Below are positions 12,728 to 23,399 of a stretch of DNA of 64,000 bases, one piece after another. The stretch comes from Mangifera indica (taxonomy: Eukaryota; Streptophyta; Magnoliopsida; Sapindales; Anacardiaceae). The notes beneath the pieces are model-generated. The model made no database searches. It was given only the letters and a program-made list of their open reading frames with translations, and was not told the origin of the DNA. The position numbers and the translations under genes are program-made. Each line of letters starts with the position of its first letter. The first letter of the stretch is position 1. The stretch spans positions 9,858,001-9,922,000 of the forward strand of contig NC_058153.1 in NCBI RefSeq assembly GCF_011075055.1, read 5' to 3'.

Positions 12728-12884
12728 TATAAACGATTTATAAAAAATTTTGTATAAATTATGACAAGTCATCATTTGATTGAATATTGTTTTATCTCTA
12801 ATTTAAAATCATTTAATTATATAATAACATATCATAGTTTGTGTATAAATTTATGTATATTGTTTGTGTATAAAACACTACTCT
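12728..12884. repeat. Right part of MITE split by Copia A
   Basis: Continues the unit started at 5926-5945: GACAAGTCATCATTTGATTG, the TCTAATTTAAAATCATTTAA core, and an end (TGTATAAAACACTACTC) that is the rough reverse complement of the start at 5926. Confidence 0.65.
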
Positions 12885-12889
12885 AGATA

Positions 12890-13462
12890 ATTTATGAGTG
12901 TACGAGTATTTTATAGCTATAACAAATGTTAGAGGGTGATAAAATGCCCACATTTTATGCTAATAACTTTCACTAAATGGGTATGTACTTAATGTAAAAA
13001 TAATGGATTTATTAGGTGGACATGTTAATCAAGTAATGTAACTTTTGGCGACAGAAAAGTCATTCCTAATCGTAATTAGTGATGAGTTCACAATTTTGGG
13101 TGATGAAAATCTTTGTTGCCAAAGCTCTTATTTCTTGTAGTAAGTGAAACCTCAATGGACGGTAAAAATTCTAAGAGAAACCATAAGGAGTAAACCATAA
13201 TTTTAGGCAAAGTCATGATACAATAGATCATAAGAGGTATGACTGAGATTACAACAAATGTTAAGAAGGCCATCTGAATACATATTATACATATTAATTA
13301 CTTCACAAAAAGGAGCATATGTTTTACTTGAAATCCCAAATGATTTATGGATTTCTCTTTGGTTGGCAAATACATTGATTAGCTATGTATTTAATACTTA
13401 TATATATTATACATATAATTTAATTTAAAATATCAAACGTTTTGTTTCACTTAAAATGATTG
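12890..13462. other. Gene-free interval
   Basis: No gene supported apart from the CACTA-like terminus listed at 13040. Confidence 0.5.
13040..13145 (-). repeat. CACTA (EnSpm-like) terminal fragment
   Basis: On the minus strand it starts CTACAAGAAATAAGAGC, close to the CACTACAAGAAA terminus of plant CACTA elements, and continues with TTTGGCAACAAAGATTTTC and, further in, TTTTCTGTCGCCAAAAG, like CACTA subterminal repeats. Only one end is present and no transposase follows. Confidence 0.5.
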
Positions 13463-13627
13463 ATGCCATCGCCATCGCCAACCCCACCCCCACCAACACC
13501 TCTACCTTTTAGAGAATGGCAACAACTGCTTATGATAGATGACCTTAAAGTGGAGGTGAAAACGGTTTTTGAGTTTTCTTTTCAAGAGAGTTTGAAATAT
13601 TTTGAAATTAAAAGTGCCAAAATTTGA
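13463..13627 (+). pseudogene. Short proline-rich reading frame cut by Copia B
   Basis: ATG at 13463 opens a 54-codon frame starting MPSPSPTPPPPTPLPFREWQ, followed by an acidic and phenylalanine-rich stretch and ending ...YFEIK at the left target duplication (AAAAG) of Copia B. The stop at 13625 is inside the LTR. Across the insertion, the base order after the right duplication keeps the same frame for a few codons (KIGATQ) and then stops at TAG, so the uninterrupted frame would have had about the same length. The start is less AT-rich than its surroundings. I do not recognise a family, and it may be a stray exon or chance. Low confidence that it was a gene. Confidence 0.25.
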
Positions 13628-13935
13628 GAGAGCAGAGTTGGTTCAATACAGCGAACCAGAGAAGCTCAGGAAAGAAGTGTAAAGAAAGAATTATTGTTTT
13701 CTATTATTTGTATATACAATTTTTACATGCAATGACTTATATACTGTAAACTCTAATCTATCTTTGGTAACATAATATGAATTATGCAAAAAAGGTTGTG
13801 CTTTGAATGGAAGAGAATAATTTGCTAATCAATGTGAAATATGATTTCCGGGGATGTGATTTCTAATAATCTGGGATATGATTTCTAGGGATAATATAGG
13901 ATTTCCAGGGATGTGATATGATATGATTTCCAATA
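13615..13935 (-). repeat. 3' LTR of Copia B
   Basis: TGCCAAAATTTGAGAGAGC...GATTTCCAATA on the + strand, 321 bp. On its left stands the duplication AAAAG. Confidence 0.95.
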
Positions 13936-13950
13936 CTCCGCCTCAAGCTT
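13936..13950 (-). other. Polypurine tract of Copia B
   Basis: On the minus strand AAGCTTGAGGCGGAG abuts the LTR start TATTGGAAATC. GAGGCGGAG is a usual Copia plus-strand primer. Confidence 0.85.
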
Positions 13951-14628
13951 GTAGTTTGTAGATGTCATAAACTCCAAGCTTGAGTAAAAGGTAAAAATGT
14001 TGTCTTGATCCCAAGGGTTTGGTGAATATATTAGCAAATTGTTTTGTGGTTTAAATATGGTAAGGCTTTATTAATCTTTCCTTTATCTTGTCTTTCACAA
14101 AGTGACAGTCGATCTCTATATGCTTAGTTCTTTCATGAAAGACTGGATTGGTATAGATATCCTTTGCTACTTTATTGTCACAATAAAGTCCAACTGATTC
14201 TGAAATTATCACGCCTAGATCTTCTAACAGACCACGAATACATATTATTTAACAAGTAGTTTTTATCATTGCTTGGTATTCTACTTCAACTGAAGAGAGA
14301 GAGACAGTGGATTGTTTCTTTGTTTTCCATGAGATAAATGAATCCTCAAGTTTTACACAGAAGTTTGTCAATGATTTTCTTGTCATAGGACATGTACCCC
14401 AATTTGTGTCGCAATAAGTTGTTACTTTTAGGATCTTATCTCAAAGGAACAATAACCCTAGACTCGGACATCTTTCAGGTATTTAGTTACCTTTAAAGTT
14501 GTATCCATGTGAGACTATTTTGGTGCATTCATAAATTGACTAAGAATCTGAACAGCATAACTAATGTCTAGTCTAGTAATTATGAGATAGATCAGTCGTC
14601 CCACTAGTTGTTGATATTTGAGATGATT
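13951..14628 (-). pseudogene. Copia B RNase H remnant
   Basis: Read on the minus strand this holds the RNase H part of Copia Pol in several frames, including scraps around 14100-14160 of the domain's end (a FHERTKHIEIDCHF-like stretch). Stops and shifts rule out function. It connects to the reverse-transcriptase frame at 14629-14973. Confidence 0.65.
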
Positions 14629-15400
14629 CTATAGTGGTGAGTCTTCTGTTGTTTTGCTGTTATGATCATACTCTTGACTGGTGAGTTTAATATTTTGTTC
14701 TACTAGGATGATACTTGGTTTACAAGCAGATAATCTAGTGTTTGCTATTAATTCAAAGGCATACTTCCTTTGGCTGAAGATAATTCCATCTGCAGATCGG
14801 GCAATTTTAATTCCCAAAAAATATTTTAGAGATCCTAAATCTTTTATCTTGAATGATTTATGAAGGTGAGTTTTCAGCTTCTCGATGGCGATGGTATTAT
14901 TCCCAATTATAAGGATATCATCCATATAAACCACGAGACATATGAATGAATTTTCTTGTCTTCTTGTGAACAAGGCATAATCGTGTCTTGACTGTTTGAA
15001 ACCTAACTTGATTAATGCCTCTATAATTTTGGTGTTCCATTATCGGGATACTTGTTTCAGGCCATGTAAGGACTTTCATAGTCGACATACAAGATTCTCC
15101 CCTTGTTTGTAAACTCTTGGTGAAACATCTATATATATTTCTTCATCTAAGTCCTTATAAAGGAAAACATTGTAAATATCCATCTAATGAAGAGACCAAT
15201 CATGAGAAGCTATAATAGTAAGAAGTGTGCAAATAGTAACATGTTTAATAATAGGAGAAAAGGTCTCTTGGTAATCAAGTCCTTCTTGTTAAGTAAACTC
15301 TTTTGCAACTAATCGAGCTTTATAACGTTCAATGGAACCATTAGCCTGATGTTTTATTTTGAAGACCCATTTGTAACCTATGGGTTTCCTATGAGATAGT
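14629..15400 (-). pseudogene. Copia B reverse-transcriptase remnant
   Basis: The frame at 14629-14973 reads ICLVVYMDDILIIGNN, KDLGSLKYFLGIKIARS and IFSQRKYAFELI, the palm domain of Copia reverse transcriptase. The catalytic YMDD box is intact (about 14917-14928). Upstream on the minus strand, up to about 15400, further scraps of the fingers region are visible in other frames. The domain is split by frameshifts, so the enzyme is dead although its active-site box is preserved. Confidence 0.85.
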
Positions 15401-15959
15401 TATGGTACTAAATCTCAGGTTTTGTTGAGGTACAGAGCTTCTAGTTCTTCTACTATTGCCTGATACTAATGAGATAATTGAACTGTTTCTGAATATGAAT
15501 TAGGTTCACGATGTTCAGAGATGTGACTAATACAGGCTTTGTGCCCTGGAGATAACCTGTCATAATTGATATATGAAGAAATAACATATGGTTAAGATGA
15601 AACAACACAAACATAATCAGTGCTCCAAATAGGAGGTTTTTTTATTCGTGATGAATGTCTCAAAAGAACTTGTGTAGAATCATCAAAAGTAACTAGAACA
15701 TCCATGGACGATGAAGTTGGATCTAGAATAGGTAAAGGTGAATCAGTACCTTAAGTAGAGTCAAATCCTATCAATATACCGCAAGTGTTGCGAGATGATG
15801 GAATTACATCATACTCTTGTTTAAGGAATTCAATGTGAGTCATTGGTGGTGAACTGGTGGATGTCATGTCCTTAATCTCATTAGCAAAAGGAAAAACATC
15901 TTCATGAAATGTGACGTCTCTATTGATGAAGAATTTGTCTACAGTCATATCATATAGGC

Positions 15960-16800
15960 GATATCCCTTTTGTAGTGGAAGATATCGTATGAATACATAG
16001 CTAGTTGCTCGGGTGTCAAATTTGTCTGCTTACTATAGTTTAGTGGAGTAGCAGAGACACTTAAACACTCTTAAGTTCCTGATGTTTGGTTTCTTGTTAA
16101 AGAGAAGTTTATAAGGTGTTTTGTCACCCAGAACCTTGGTTAGCATTCTATTGATCAGATAGGTTGTCATGATCACATAATCTCACTAGAACTTCGGTAG
16201 AATTTTGGATTGGTGTTTGAGGGCACAGGCTACTTCTAATAGATGTCTATGTTTTCATTCCATAGTACCATTTTATTGTGGTATGTAAGGGTAGAAACTT
16301 TCATGTAGAATTCCTTGAGAGTCAAGGTAGGAAGTAGTGGTATGGTTAAAAAAATATTTTGCATTGTCTATTCGAATTCACTGGATTTTTGTGTGGAATT
16401 GAGTTTGGACCATAAATACAAATTTCAAGAAAAAAGAATATGTTTGGGCCTTTGAGTTCATGAGGTACAACCATGTGGCACGTGAGAAGTCATCTACTAT
16501 GGTAAGAAAATATTTGGATCCATTATAATTAAGAGTACTATAAGGTCCCCAAATGTCTAAATGTATCAATTGGAATGGTTTTGTGGTTGTAGAAGTGCTT
16601 GTAGGAAAGGTAGTGTGAGTTTGTTTAGCAAGGGGGTAAATGAGACACTTTGGATATGAGATAGTACTCGAATGCCCTAATCTTTGATAGGAAATGAATG
16701 ACACTTTATTAATTTGATTTGTATTACAGTAGGGAGAAGTAATACAATTTTTATTTAATAAAGGAAATGTCTTAGGTTTGGTGTCCAATAGCATAACCTA
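15960..16800 (-). pseudogene. Copia B integrase remnant
   Basis: The frame 16378-16794 carries the pre-integrase tail with a LGHSS-like histidine box, then PFQLIHLDIWGPYSTLNYNG and KYFLTIVDDFSRATWLYLM, the start of the integrase catalytic core (rve) with its first two acidic positions. Further core pieces continue in other frames down to about 15960. Broken by stops. Confidence 0.85.
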
Positions 16801-16844
16801 TGTTGTTCTTTACCCAAACCTATCAGATTACCAGTCGAATGATC

Positions 16845-17200
16845 CTAAAATATGCATATAGTAGGTAAAAACGTTACTACACATTTGTTGTATGTGCATA
16901 TTTTGGAAACTGAGATGAGGTTGAAATGGAATATGGGTATACAAAAGGCATTTTTTAGTATAAGTTTATCTAATTGGACATTTCCTATTTGTGTGGCTTG
17001 AGATGTGGTCCCATTAGGTAATTTAAGAGGTGTTAGAGGAGACATATTTTATGTTGGTATAGAATTTTGGGAAACATATTATATGGTCACTAGCTCCTAA
17101 ATTTATTATCTAAACATCTGGAGAAATAAAAGTATTTAAGCACGAAATCGTATGTGTGTAGGAAGTAAGGATGTCATTGCCCTTTGGTATCTGATTTGAA
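16845..17200 (-). pseudogene. Copia B protease remnant
   Basis: The minus strand gives TPLKLPNGTTSQATQIGNVQ and LKNAFCIPIFHFNLISVSKI, typical of the segment between the aspartic protease and integrase in Copia Pol (the ..VLYVPxFxxNLISVSKL.. stretch). The protease catalytic triplet itself was not found in an open frame. Confidence 0.7.
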
Positions 17201-17279
17201 AGTTGAATCAGCTGATCATATTGTTCAGATGAAAGTCCTGTTGTAGATTTTAAACTGGTTGAAATAGCTTGATTTGTTG

Positions 17280-18520
17280 TGGGCCTTTTTGCCTTTGTTT
17301 TGCTGGATCCATAACGACCATGCAGCTTCCAGCAAGTATCCTTGGTGTGATTATGTCGTTTGTAATAGTCACAATATAATTCTTTTTTTGTTTAGAAGGT
17401 TAATTGTAATTATTGAAACTGTTTAGGGTTTGATGAAAATTGTTAAAAGTTTGGGTTCCAATCTGATTTTGTGTTGTGGGCAAATATGAGTCATTGGATC
17501 ACTTGACTTCATCCTGTCCATTCACCTTGCCATATATAAATTAAATGCTTGAGGTGGCCTTAATTCATTTTTTTCTCCTCTAGCCGCCTGCTTCCTTTAA
17601 TAAACCTTGAGGGTAATAGCTCTCTTCTCTTCATCATGCCTAATGCTCCTCTAACTTTCATCTTGAAAGGTAAGATGATATGCTCGTGGTAGTGATGATG
17701 CTTCTACAAAGGTAAGTATATGAGTTTTGAAAGTGACAAATCCCTTATTCAGCCTTATTAGGAACTGAGTCAGCTTTTCCTGTTTCTTTACGCATTGGAT
17801 TTGTCTGAAAACTTCTAGAGGTGCAATGATTGACTCTTCGATGGCGTCCAACTCGTTCCATGCAGTCGAGAGTTTATTGAAATAGTTTATGACACTCTAA
17901 TTTTCTTGTCGGATCTTGGCAAAGGTTTGTCGAACACTATAGATCTTTGCAAGATCTAAAGGTCCATACATATCTTTGATAAATCCCCATAGCTTATCGG
18001 CGTCTTTTGTAGGTGGTAGGCAAGTTATGATTTCCTCAATCAAATAGTTACTAATCCAAGCTCGAACAAGGGTATTACATTATACCCAAAATCGGGCAAG
18101 GTCAGGTTTAGACAACATGGGTATAGTGTCATCAACGAATCCAATCTTGTCCTTTGCAATGAGTGCCCTTCTAAAATCTCTAGCTTATTGTGCATAATTC
18201 TGGACTCCAGTTAAAGTTTGTTTTATCAAAATGAGTTCTGGTCCATCTGATCGCGAAACATAAAGAACATCTCTAGGCTCTAGTTTATTTTTGTTATAGG
18301 AATCAGGCAAAAAGTTGGCATATATTATGAACTAGGATTTGGTTTGGAACCTTGGTTCACCATTGATGTTTCAGCACTGGATCTTGGTGATATAGGATCA
18401 ATGAATGTTGTTTTGATTGATTTCATCTAATCCGAATTTTCTTTGTGCAGGTTAATGGGACACAAGTGAGGTTTCCTTGTATTGGAACTGAACAGAAGAT
18501 TAAAAAGAGAGCAATTCAAA
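17280..18520 (-). pseudogene. Copia B gag remnant
   Basis: Minus-strand scraps of a Copia Gag (UBN2/DUF4219-like): LEVFRQIQCVKKQEKLTQFL near 17750 corresponds to the usual ..xxRLxxFLxxLN..FxxxRxxIL region. Around 17310-17370 a Cys/His-containing stretch (YCDYYKRHNHTKDTCWKLHG) is the zinc-knuckle remnant. Frameshifts are frequent. The Gag start would lie close to 18500, just inside the primer-binding site. Confidence 0.6.
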
Positions 18521-18525
18521 ACCTT

Positions 18526-18537
18526 GGTCTGATACCA
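18526..18537 (-). other. Primer-binding site of Copia B
   Basis: On the minus strand TGGTATCAGACC abuts the 5' LTR with no spacer. It matches the initiator tRNA-Met site TGGTATCAGAGC except for one base. Confidence 0.88.
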
Positions 18538-18858
18538 TGCCAAAATCTGAGAGAGCAGAATTGGTTCAATACAGCGAACCAGATAAGCTTAGGAAAGAAG
18601 TGTAAAGAAAGAATTATTGTTTTCTATTACTTGTATATACAATCTTTACATGCAATGACTTATATACTGTAAACTCTAATCTATCTTTGGTAACATAATA
18701 TGAATTGTACAAAAAAGGTTGTGCTTTGAATGAAAGAGAATAATCTGCTAATCAATATGAAATATGATTTTTGGGGATGTGATTTCTATTACTCTGGGAT
18801 ATGATTTCCAAGGATAATGTAGGATTTCCAGGGATGTGACATAATATGATTTCTAATA
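18538..18858 (-). repeat. 5' LTR of Copia B
   Basis: TGCCAAAATCTGAGAGAGC...GATTTCTAATA on the + strand, 321 bp, followed by the AAAAG duplication. Confidence 0.95.
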
Positions 18859-18863
18859 AAAAG

Positions 18864-19273
18864 AAAAATTGGGGCTACACAGTAGGTTGATAAATAGATA
18901 AGCTTGAGGCTGCTTGTTTTGAAAGTATTTGCACCTACTGTAGTGATTTTAGTTTTTAAGTTGACGTGTGTTCAAGTTATTCATGTCAATTGTGTTGCCC
19001 CATAGTATTCTGGCATTATTGTTAACAAATTTTGAATTTCTCTGTCAATGAAATCTATATTTTGTGAGTATTATGACTGGAGTTATTTACAACAAAATTA
19101 AGATAATCCATATAAACTTTTTTTTTTGGTGATCATCAAATATATAATATTTATTTATTTATTTATCGATTTACTTTTTAAAATTATTTCAAGGAAATGG
19201 GCTTGCCCACCAAGACCCAAGTGTGTAAAGAAACCCAAATAGAGAAAAGTGACTTTTCCTATTCATAAAATTA
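18864..19273. other. Short gene-free spacer between Copia B and C
   Basis: AT-rich single-copy-looking sequence. Nothing recognisable. Confidence 0.5.
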
Positions 19274-19278
19274 ATTTG

Positions 19279-19565
19279 TGTTATGTATGGTGAATTTCTC
19301 CACCACATGAAAGACTTTGGCTAAAAAATAAAGTAAACATATTAAATGCATTGCATATTAATTTTAGAAAATATAGCCATTTTTATTAATATGAGGGGAG
19401 GCAAGGATGACTATAAGTCCAAACCCCTCTCCCCCTCTTTTTGCATTTTGAGCATCCGAAAAAATCAATCTCTCATTTTCTTTTGCTTTTATTTCTTCCT
19501 TGTTCCATTATAAATCTCTCTCAAATCTTCTTCCTCGTATATTTATTTCTATTATATTTATAATA
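19279..19565 (+). repeat. 5' LTR of Copia C
   Basis: TGTTATGTATGGTGAATTTC...ATTTATAATA, 287 bp, aligned along its length with 25154-25432. Confidence 0.92.
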
Positions 19566-19580
19566 TGTTATTAGTACGAT
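19566..19580 (+). other. Decayed primer-binding site of Copia C
   Basis: TGTTATTAGTACGAT directly follows the LTR, in the position of TGGTATCAGAGC. The likeness is partial, read as decay of an initiator tRNA-Met site. Confidence 0.45.
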
Positions 19581-19737
19581 CAGTTTAGGTATATCATAAT
19601 CTTTCTATTATATCGTTATGCTGCTTATATATTACAAATACGGATATCTCAGTTATCTTTTAATTTTGATTGTTCTTCTATTTAATTTTTCATTTATAAT
19701 TGTATCCTATTTGCTATTCCAAGTTTGCAAAATTGTA

Positions 19738-20460
19738 AATATGGACTTGAAGTCCCGAAACTCTTGAATCTGGATTTGAAGTCCTAAAACTCTTGAATCT
19801 GGATTTGAAGTCCTAAAGTTTACAAAATTATGAATCTGGACCTTTAGTCTTGAATATCATGAATATGGATCTGAAATCATGAATATCATTTATAACCTGA
19901 AGCTTACAAAATCATGAATTTGAACCTGAAGCATAAATCTCATTTATCACTTGAAGTTTACAAAAACATAAATCTGAACCAGAAGTTCTGAATATTATTT
20001 GAAATTTATTTTTGTTATAGTACTTGTATAATAGTTATTATAATAATTATATCTAATTTGTAACTTGAAGTTTATAAAATCGTGAGAATATATCTATATG
20101 GGCCCGAAGTCCCAAGTTTCATCAAAGTCTATATTTTATACTAACTATATCATATTTGCAACTCGAAGTTTGCATAAATTGTGAAAAATATGGACTTGAA
20201 GTCCAAAATATAATTAGAATATAAATTATAATATTTTGAATACTAATTACAAAATCAGAAGTTTTGTAAAAATGTGATAATATATAAACTCGAAGTTTCT
20301 AAAAGTTAGTCCCAATATTTTTCCTATAAAATCAGCTATTTTGTAAATATGAGATAATATTAGAACTTGAAGTTTCAAAGATTAACTCATATATATTGTC
20401 TACAAAATCAGAAGTTTTGTAAATATGACAATAGTTAAACCTAAAGTTCCTAAAATTGGA
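19738..20460 (+). repeat. Imperfect tandem repeats in the Copia C leader
   Basis: The first part is a clear array of about 29-bp units (AATCTGGATTTGAAGTCCTA..CTCTTG), three or four copies from 19738 to 19850. Further on, looser units with TTGAAGTTTACAAAATCATG and AATCTGAACCTGAAG words continue to about 20460. There is no long open frame, so this is a repetitive untranslated leader upstream of gag. Confidence 0.75.
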
Positions 20461-20858
20461 TGGATAATATTAAATAAGCTTTTTACAACTCTCTACCTTC
20501 AAATTTATAAGCCTTGAAAAATTGATTAAATAAAATATACTAGAAGGACAAATATAAAGCCATTATTTTTTGGCATCATATCCTTGAAGGATTACAAGCC
20601 AAAATATAGATATAATGATAAATCCATTAAATTTGTAGAGAAATTTGAAAGACAAATTTGAACATCAAATTCAATAATACTCTCAAAGGCTTTGTAATTT
20701 AATATAACTTTGTGATATTCAGAATCTTTTCCTCATTGAGATAATGTGAAAGAAAATATCTCCATCTTTTATTTTTTTAATATACTCCTGTAGCAACAAT
20801 ATCGAGAAAAGAAATTCTGAATTAATATTTTCTCCTTAAGAAAAAACCATCAAACTCA

Positions 20859-21003
20859 CGCCACAAATATTGCATCATTCCCTAAAGTGAACGCAACTAT
20901 CAAAAGTAGTTATCATGGGTATGAGTAACTCGCCCCATAAGTATTACATCGTTCCCTAAAGTGAACACAATTACCAAAAGTGGTTATCATGGATGTGAGA
21001 AAT
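20859..21003 (+). repeat. 72-bp tandem duplication in Copia C gag region
   Basis: Two adjacent copies start at 20859 and 20931. Both run CATC-TTCCCTAAAGTGAAC, then CAAAAGT-GTTATCATGG. The unit is close to 72 bp, a multiple of three, so it could have duplicated about 24 codons of the Gag tail in frame. It now contains stops. Confidence 0.75.
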
Positions 21004-21539
21004 AATTTTTGATTCAAAGATGGTTATAATAAAAAATACTAGTCATACCACTAGAAATGGAGTAAGACTGAAACGAAATAAATTATAATGCAGAGTAAAC
21101 CACAAAACAGTAGATGTGGTTATAAATTTCATTATTGTGTACCTGTAATACACACAAACATTGGGTGAATTTATATTAAACACCCATAAGAGTTTACTTT
21201 TTCGTAAGTTAGATCTTGTCGATCTAATGAATCTTGATGTTTCAAATCCTCTTTCAAATAATAAAATATGAGACATTCGAATAGTGACATGAATGCTTAA
21301 GATTTTTATAATTAAATCTATCATATATATCTCTTCTGGAGTCATGAATATTATTTTGTATTTTATTATCATATTTTCTTCCTTTCAATATTTTGTATAC
21401 ATTATGACTAACGTAATTTCTAAATGAAAGGAAATGAACTCCAAAATTGAAGCATTGATTTCAAAAGTTGATAAAGGATACGTGTTTGGTGGATAGTGCA
21501 ACAACGTATCAATTCTCAAGGAAAAGAAATTTTTCTTAA

Positions 21540-22840
21540 CTTTAGCATTGATTGAAGCTAAAGTAAATAATATATCAGGATCAATTAATCTAATTGAAGG
21601 CTTTGTAAGAGCCACAATTGTATTGAAAAATATAACTAAATTAAGCATTAATGATGCATTATATTTAAGTAGATCTAGAAGAAATCTGCATAGTTTTAAA
21701 GATATACGAAAAAATGGTTATCATATTGAAACCAAGAGTGAAAATAGTGCATAATTTATCTATATAACTGGTAACGCCTCCGGAAGAAAGCTTATACTAA
21801 AAAAATTATTTGCTTTATCATCTAGATTGTATTATACAATCATAAAGACAATTGAAATCTATATAGTATCGAACTAGAAGTTCTTTGATCCAAAAACATT
21901 TATGCTTTGACATAATCATTTAGGCCACCTAGGATCTACAATGATGTGTACGATTATTGAAAATTCACATGGACATACATTAAGAATCATAAAATTTTAT
22001 TGTCTAGTGAAAAGTTTTGCACTGTCTGTTCTCAAGACAAATTAATAATAAGACCATCTATCTTCAAAATTAGAGTTGAATATTTATCATTCCTATAAAG
22101 GATTTAAGGGGACATATGTGGACCCATTTATCTACCAAGTGAGCCATTTCATTATTTTATGGCTTTAACTGATGCATCTGTATGATAGTCTCATGTTTAT
22201 TTATTGTCTACTCAAAATGTTACATTTGCTAAACTGTTAGCACAAATTATAAAATTAAAGGCATATTTCGTAGATTATTCGATCAAGTCAATACAACTAG
22301 ATAATGTTAGTGAATTTACATCTAAAACATTTGATGATTATTGCATGTCTATGAGGATTGAGGTTTAACATCCAGTTCTGCATGTCCATACACAGAATAG
22401 ATTAGCTGATCTTATTAATGGCTATAGACAATTGCACGTACTTTATTATTAAGAACTCAATTACCTACTTCTATGTGAGGACATGTTATATTACATGTTG
22501 CAGCGTTAATTCGCTTGCGATCTTCTTCTTATCATCAATATTCTCCTCTACAATTGGTCATTAGTTACCAATCTAATATATCTCATTTGAAAATATCTGG
22601 TTGTATTGTATATGTCTTTATTACATCTCCTTAATGCACAAAAATGAGACCCCAACGTTGTTTGGAAATTTATATTAGATATAATTCACCATCCATTATT
22701 CGGTATCTGGAATCATTAATAAATGATCTTTTTATTGCACGATTTACAGATTATCACTTTAATGAGACAACATTCCCATCTTTAGGGGAAAAGAAAACGC
22801 CTCTTGAAGTTAGGCATAAACTTACTTAATATGTACCCCT
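21540..22840 (+). pseudogene. Copia C pre-integrase and integrase remnant
   Basis: The frame 21548-21754 (SGSINLIEGFVRATIVLKNI, LYLSRSRRNLHSFKDIRKNG) is the segment between protease and integrase in Copia Pol. From about 21905 the + strand shows the LWHDHLGHLG-like histidine box in broken form, then a catalytic-core scrap near 22290 (IRLDNASEFT-like, here with changes: IQLDNVSEFT). The frame 22644-22829 (RPQRCLEIYIRYNSPSIIRY) is the integrase C-terminal (GKLE-type) region. Frames shift several times. Confidence 0.8.
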
Positions 22841-23399
22841 ACATCTCATTTAGATCCTCGCACATCCCAAAATGAAACTAAAGTATAGAGGATAGTGCAT
22901 TTACAAAATATTGTCAACCAAATGTCTAATGCATTTATAGATACGACAAAAGCGACAAGATCACATGTTTTATCTACTAATGCACTAGTAAGAATTAATG
23001 TGACTGTTAAATAGTCTATTCAAATCGTGACTGATCAATCTACCTCATGCCATAAGCATAGTAGACCTATTGGATCAAATTACATTGTTCCTCGACAAAG
23101 AATGGCAAATAATCAAACTGATATCAATCATGATGATCCTAAAATGAATAAAAATCCATACTTTCTAATATTTCTCTAGAAAAGGTTAGGGTCCCTAAAG
23201 AAACTCAAGCCTCTGAAGTGGTACAAAATCCTAAAAAAAAAGGAGAATAAGAATACTTAAATATCCTTAAATTATGCTCATACATGAGAGATATGGAACC
23301 ATGAAAAAGTTATAGTTGATGATATATTCTCATTTGTAGTAGCTACTGAAATTATGAATGATGATGATTTTGAACCAATACTGTGGCTGAGTACAAACA

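Larger units (their letters stand above)
13615..18858 (-). mobile_element. Copia LTR retrotransposon B (degenerate, full length)
   Basis: A 5,244-bp Ty1/Copia element read on the minus strand. Two 321-bp LTRs of equal length align without gaps and differ at about 21 sites (about 6.5%), so this is the youngest of the three. Both flanks carry the 5-bp duplication AAAAG (13610-13614 and 18859-18863). The primer-binding site touches the right LTR and a purine tract touches the left. Gene order on the minus strand is gag, protease, integrase, reverse transcriptase, RNase H, the Copia order. All are broken by stops and frameshifts. In its own orientation the LTR runs TA...CA instead of TG...CA. Confidence 0.95.

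Noticed and set aside
21043..21372. 109-codon minus-strand frame inside Copia C
   Set aside because: It lies opposite the Gag-Pol region and has no family resemblance.
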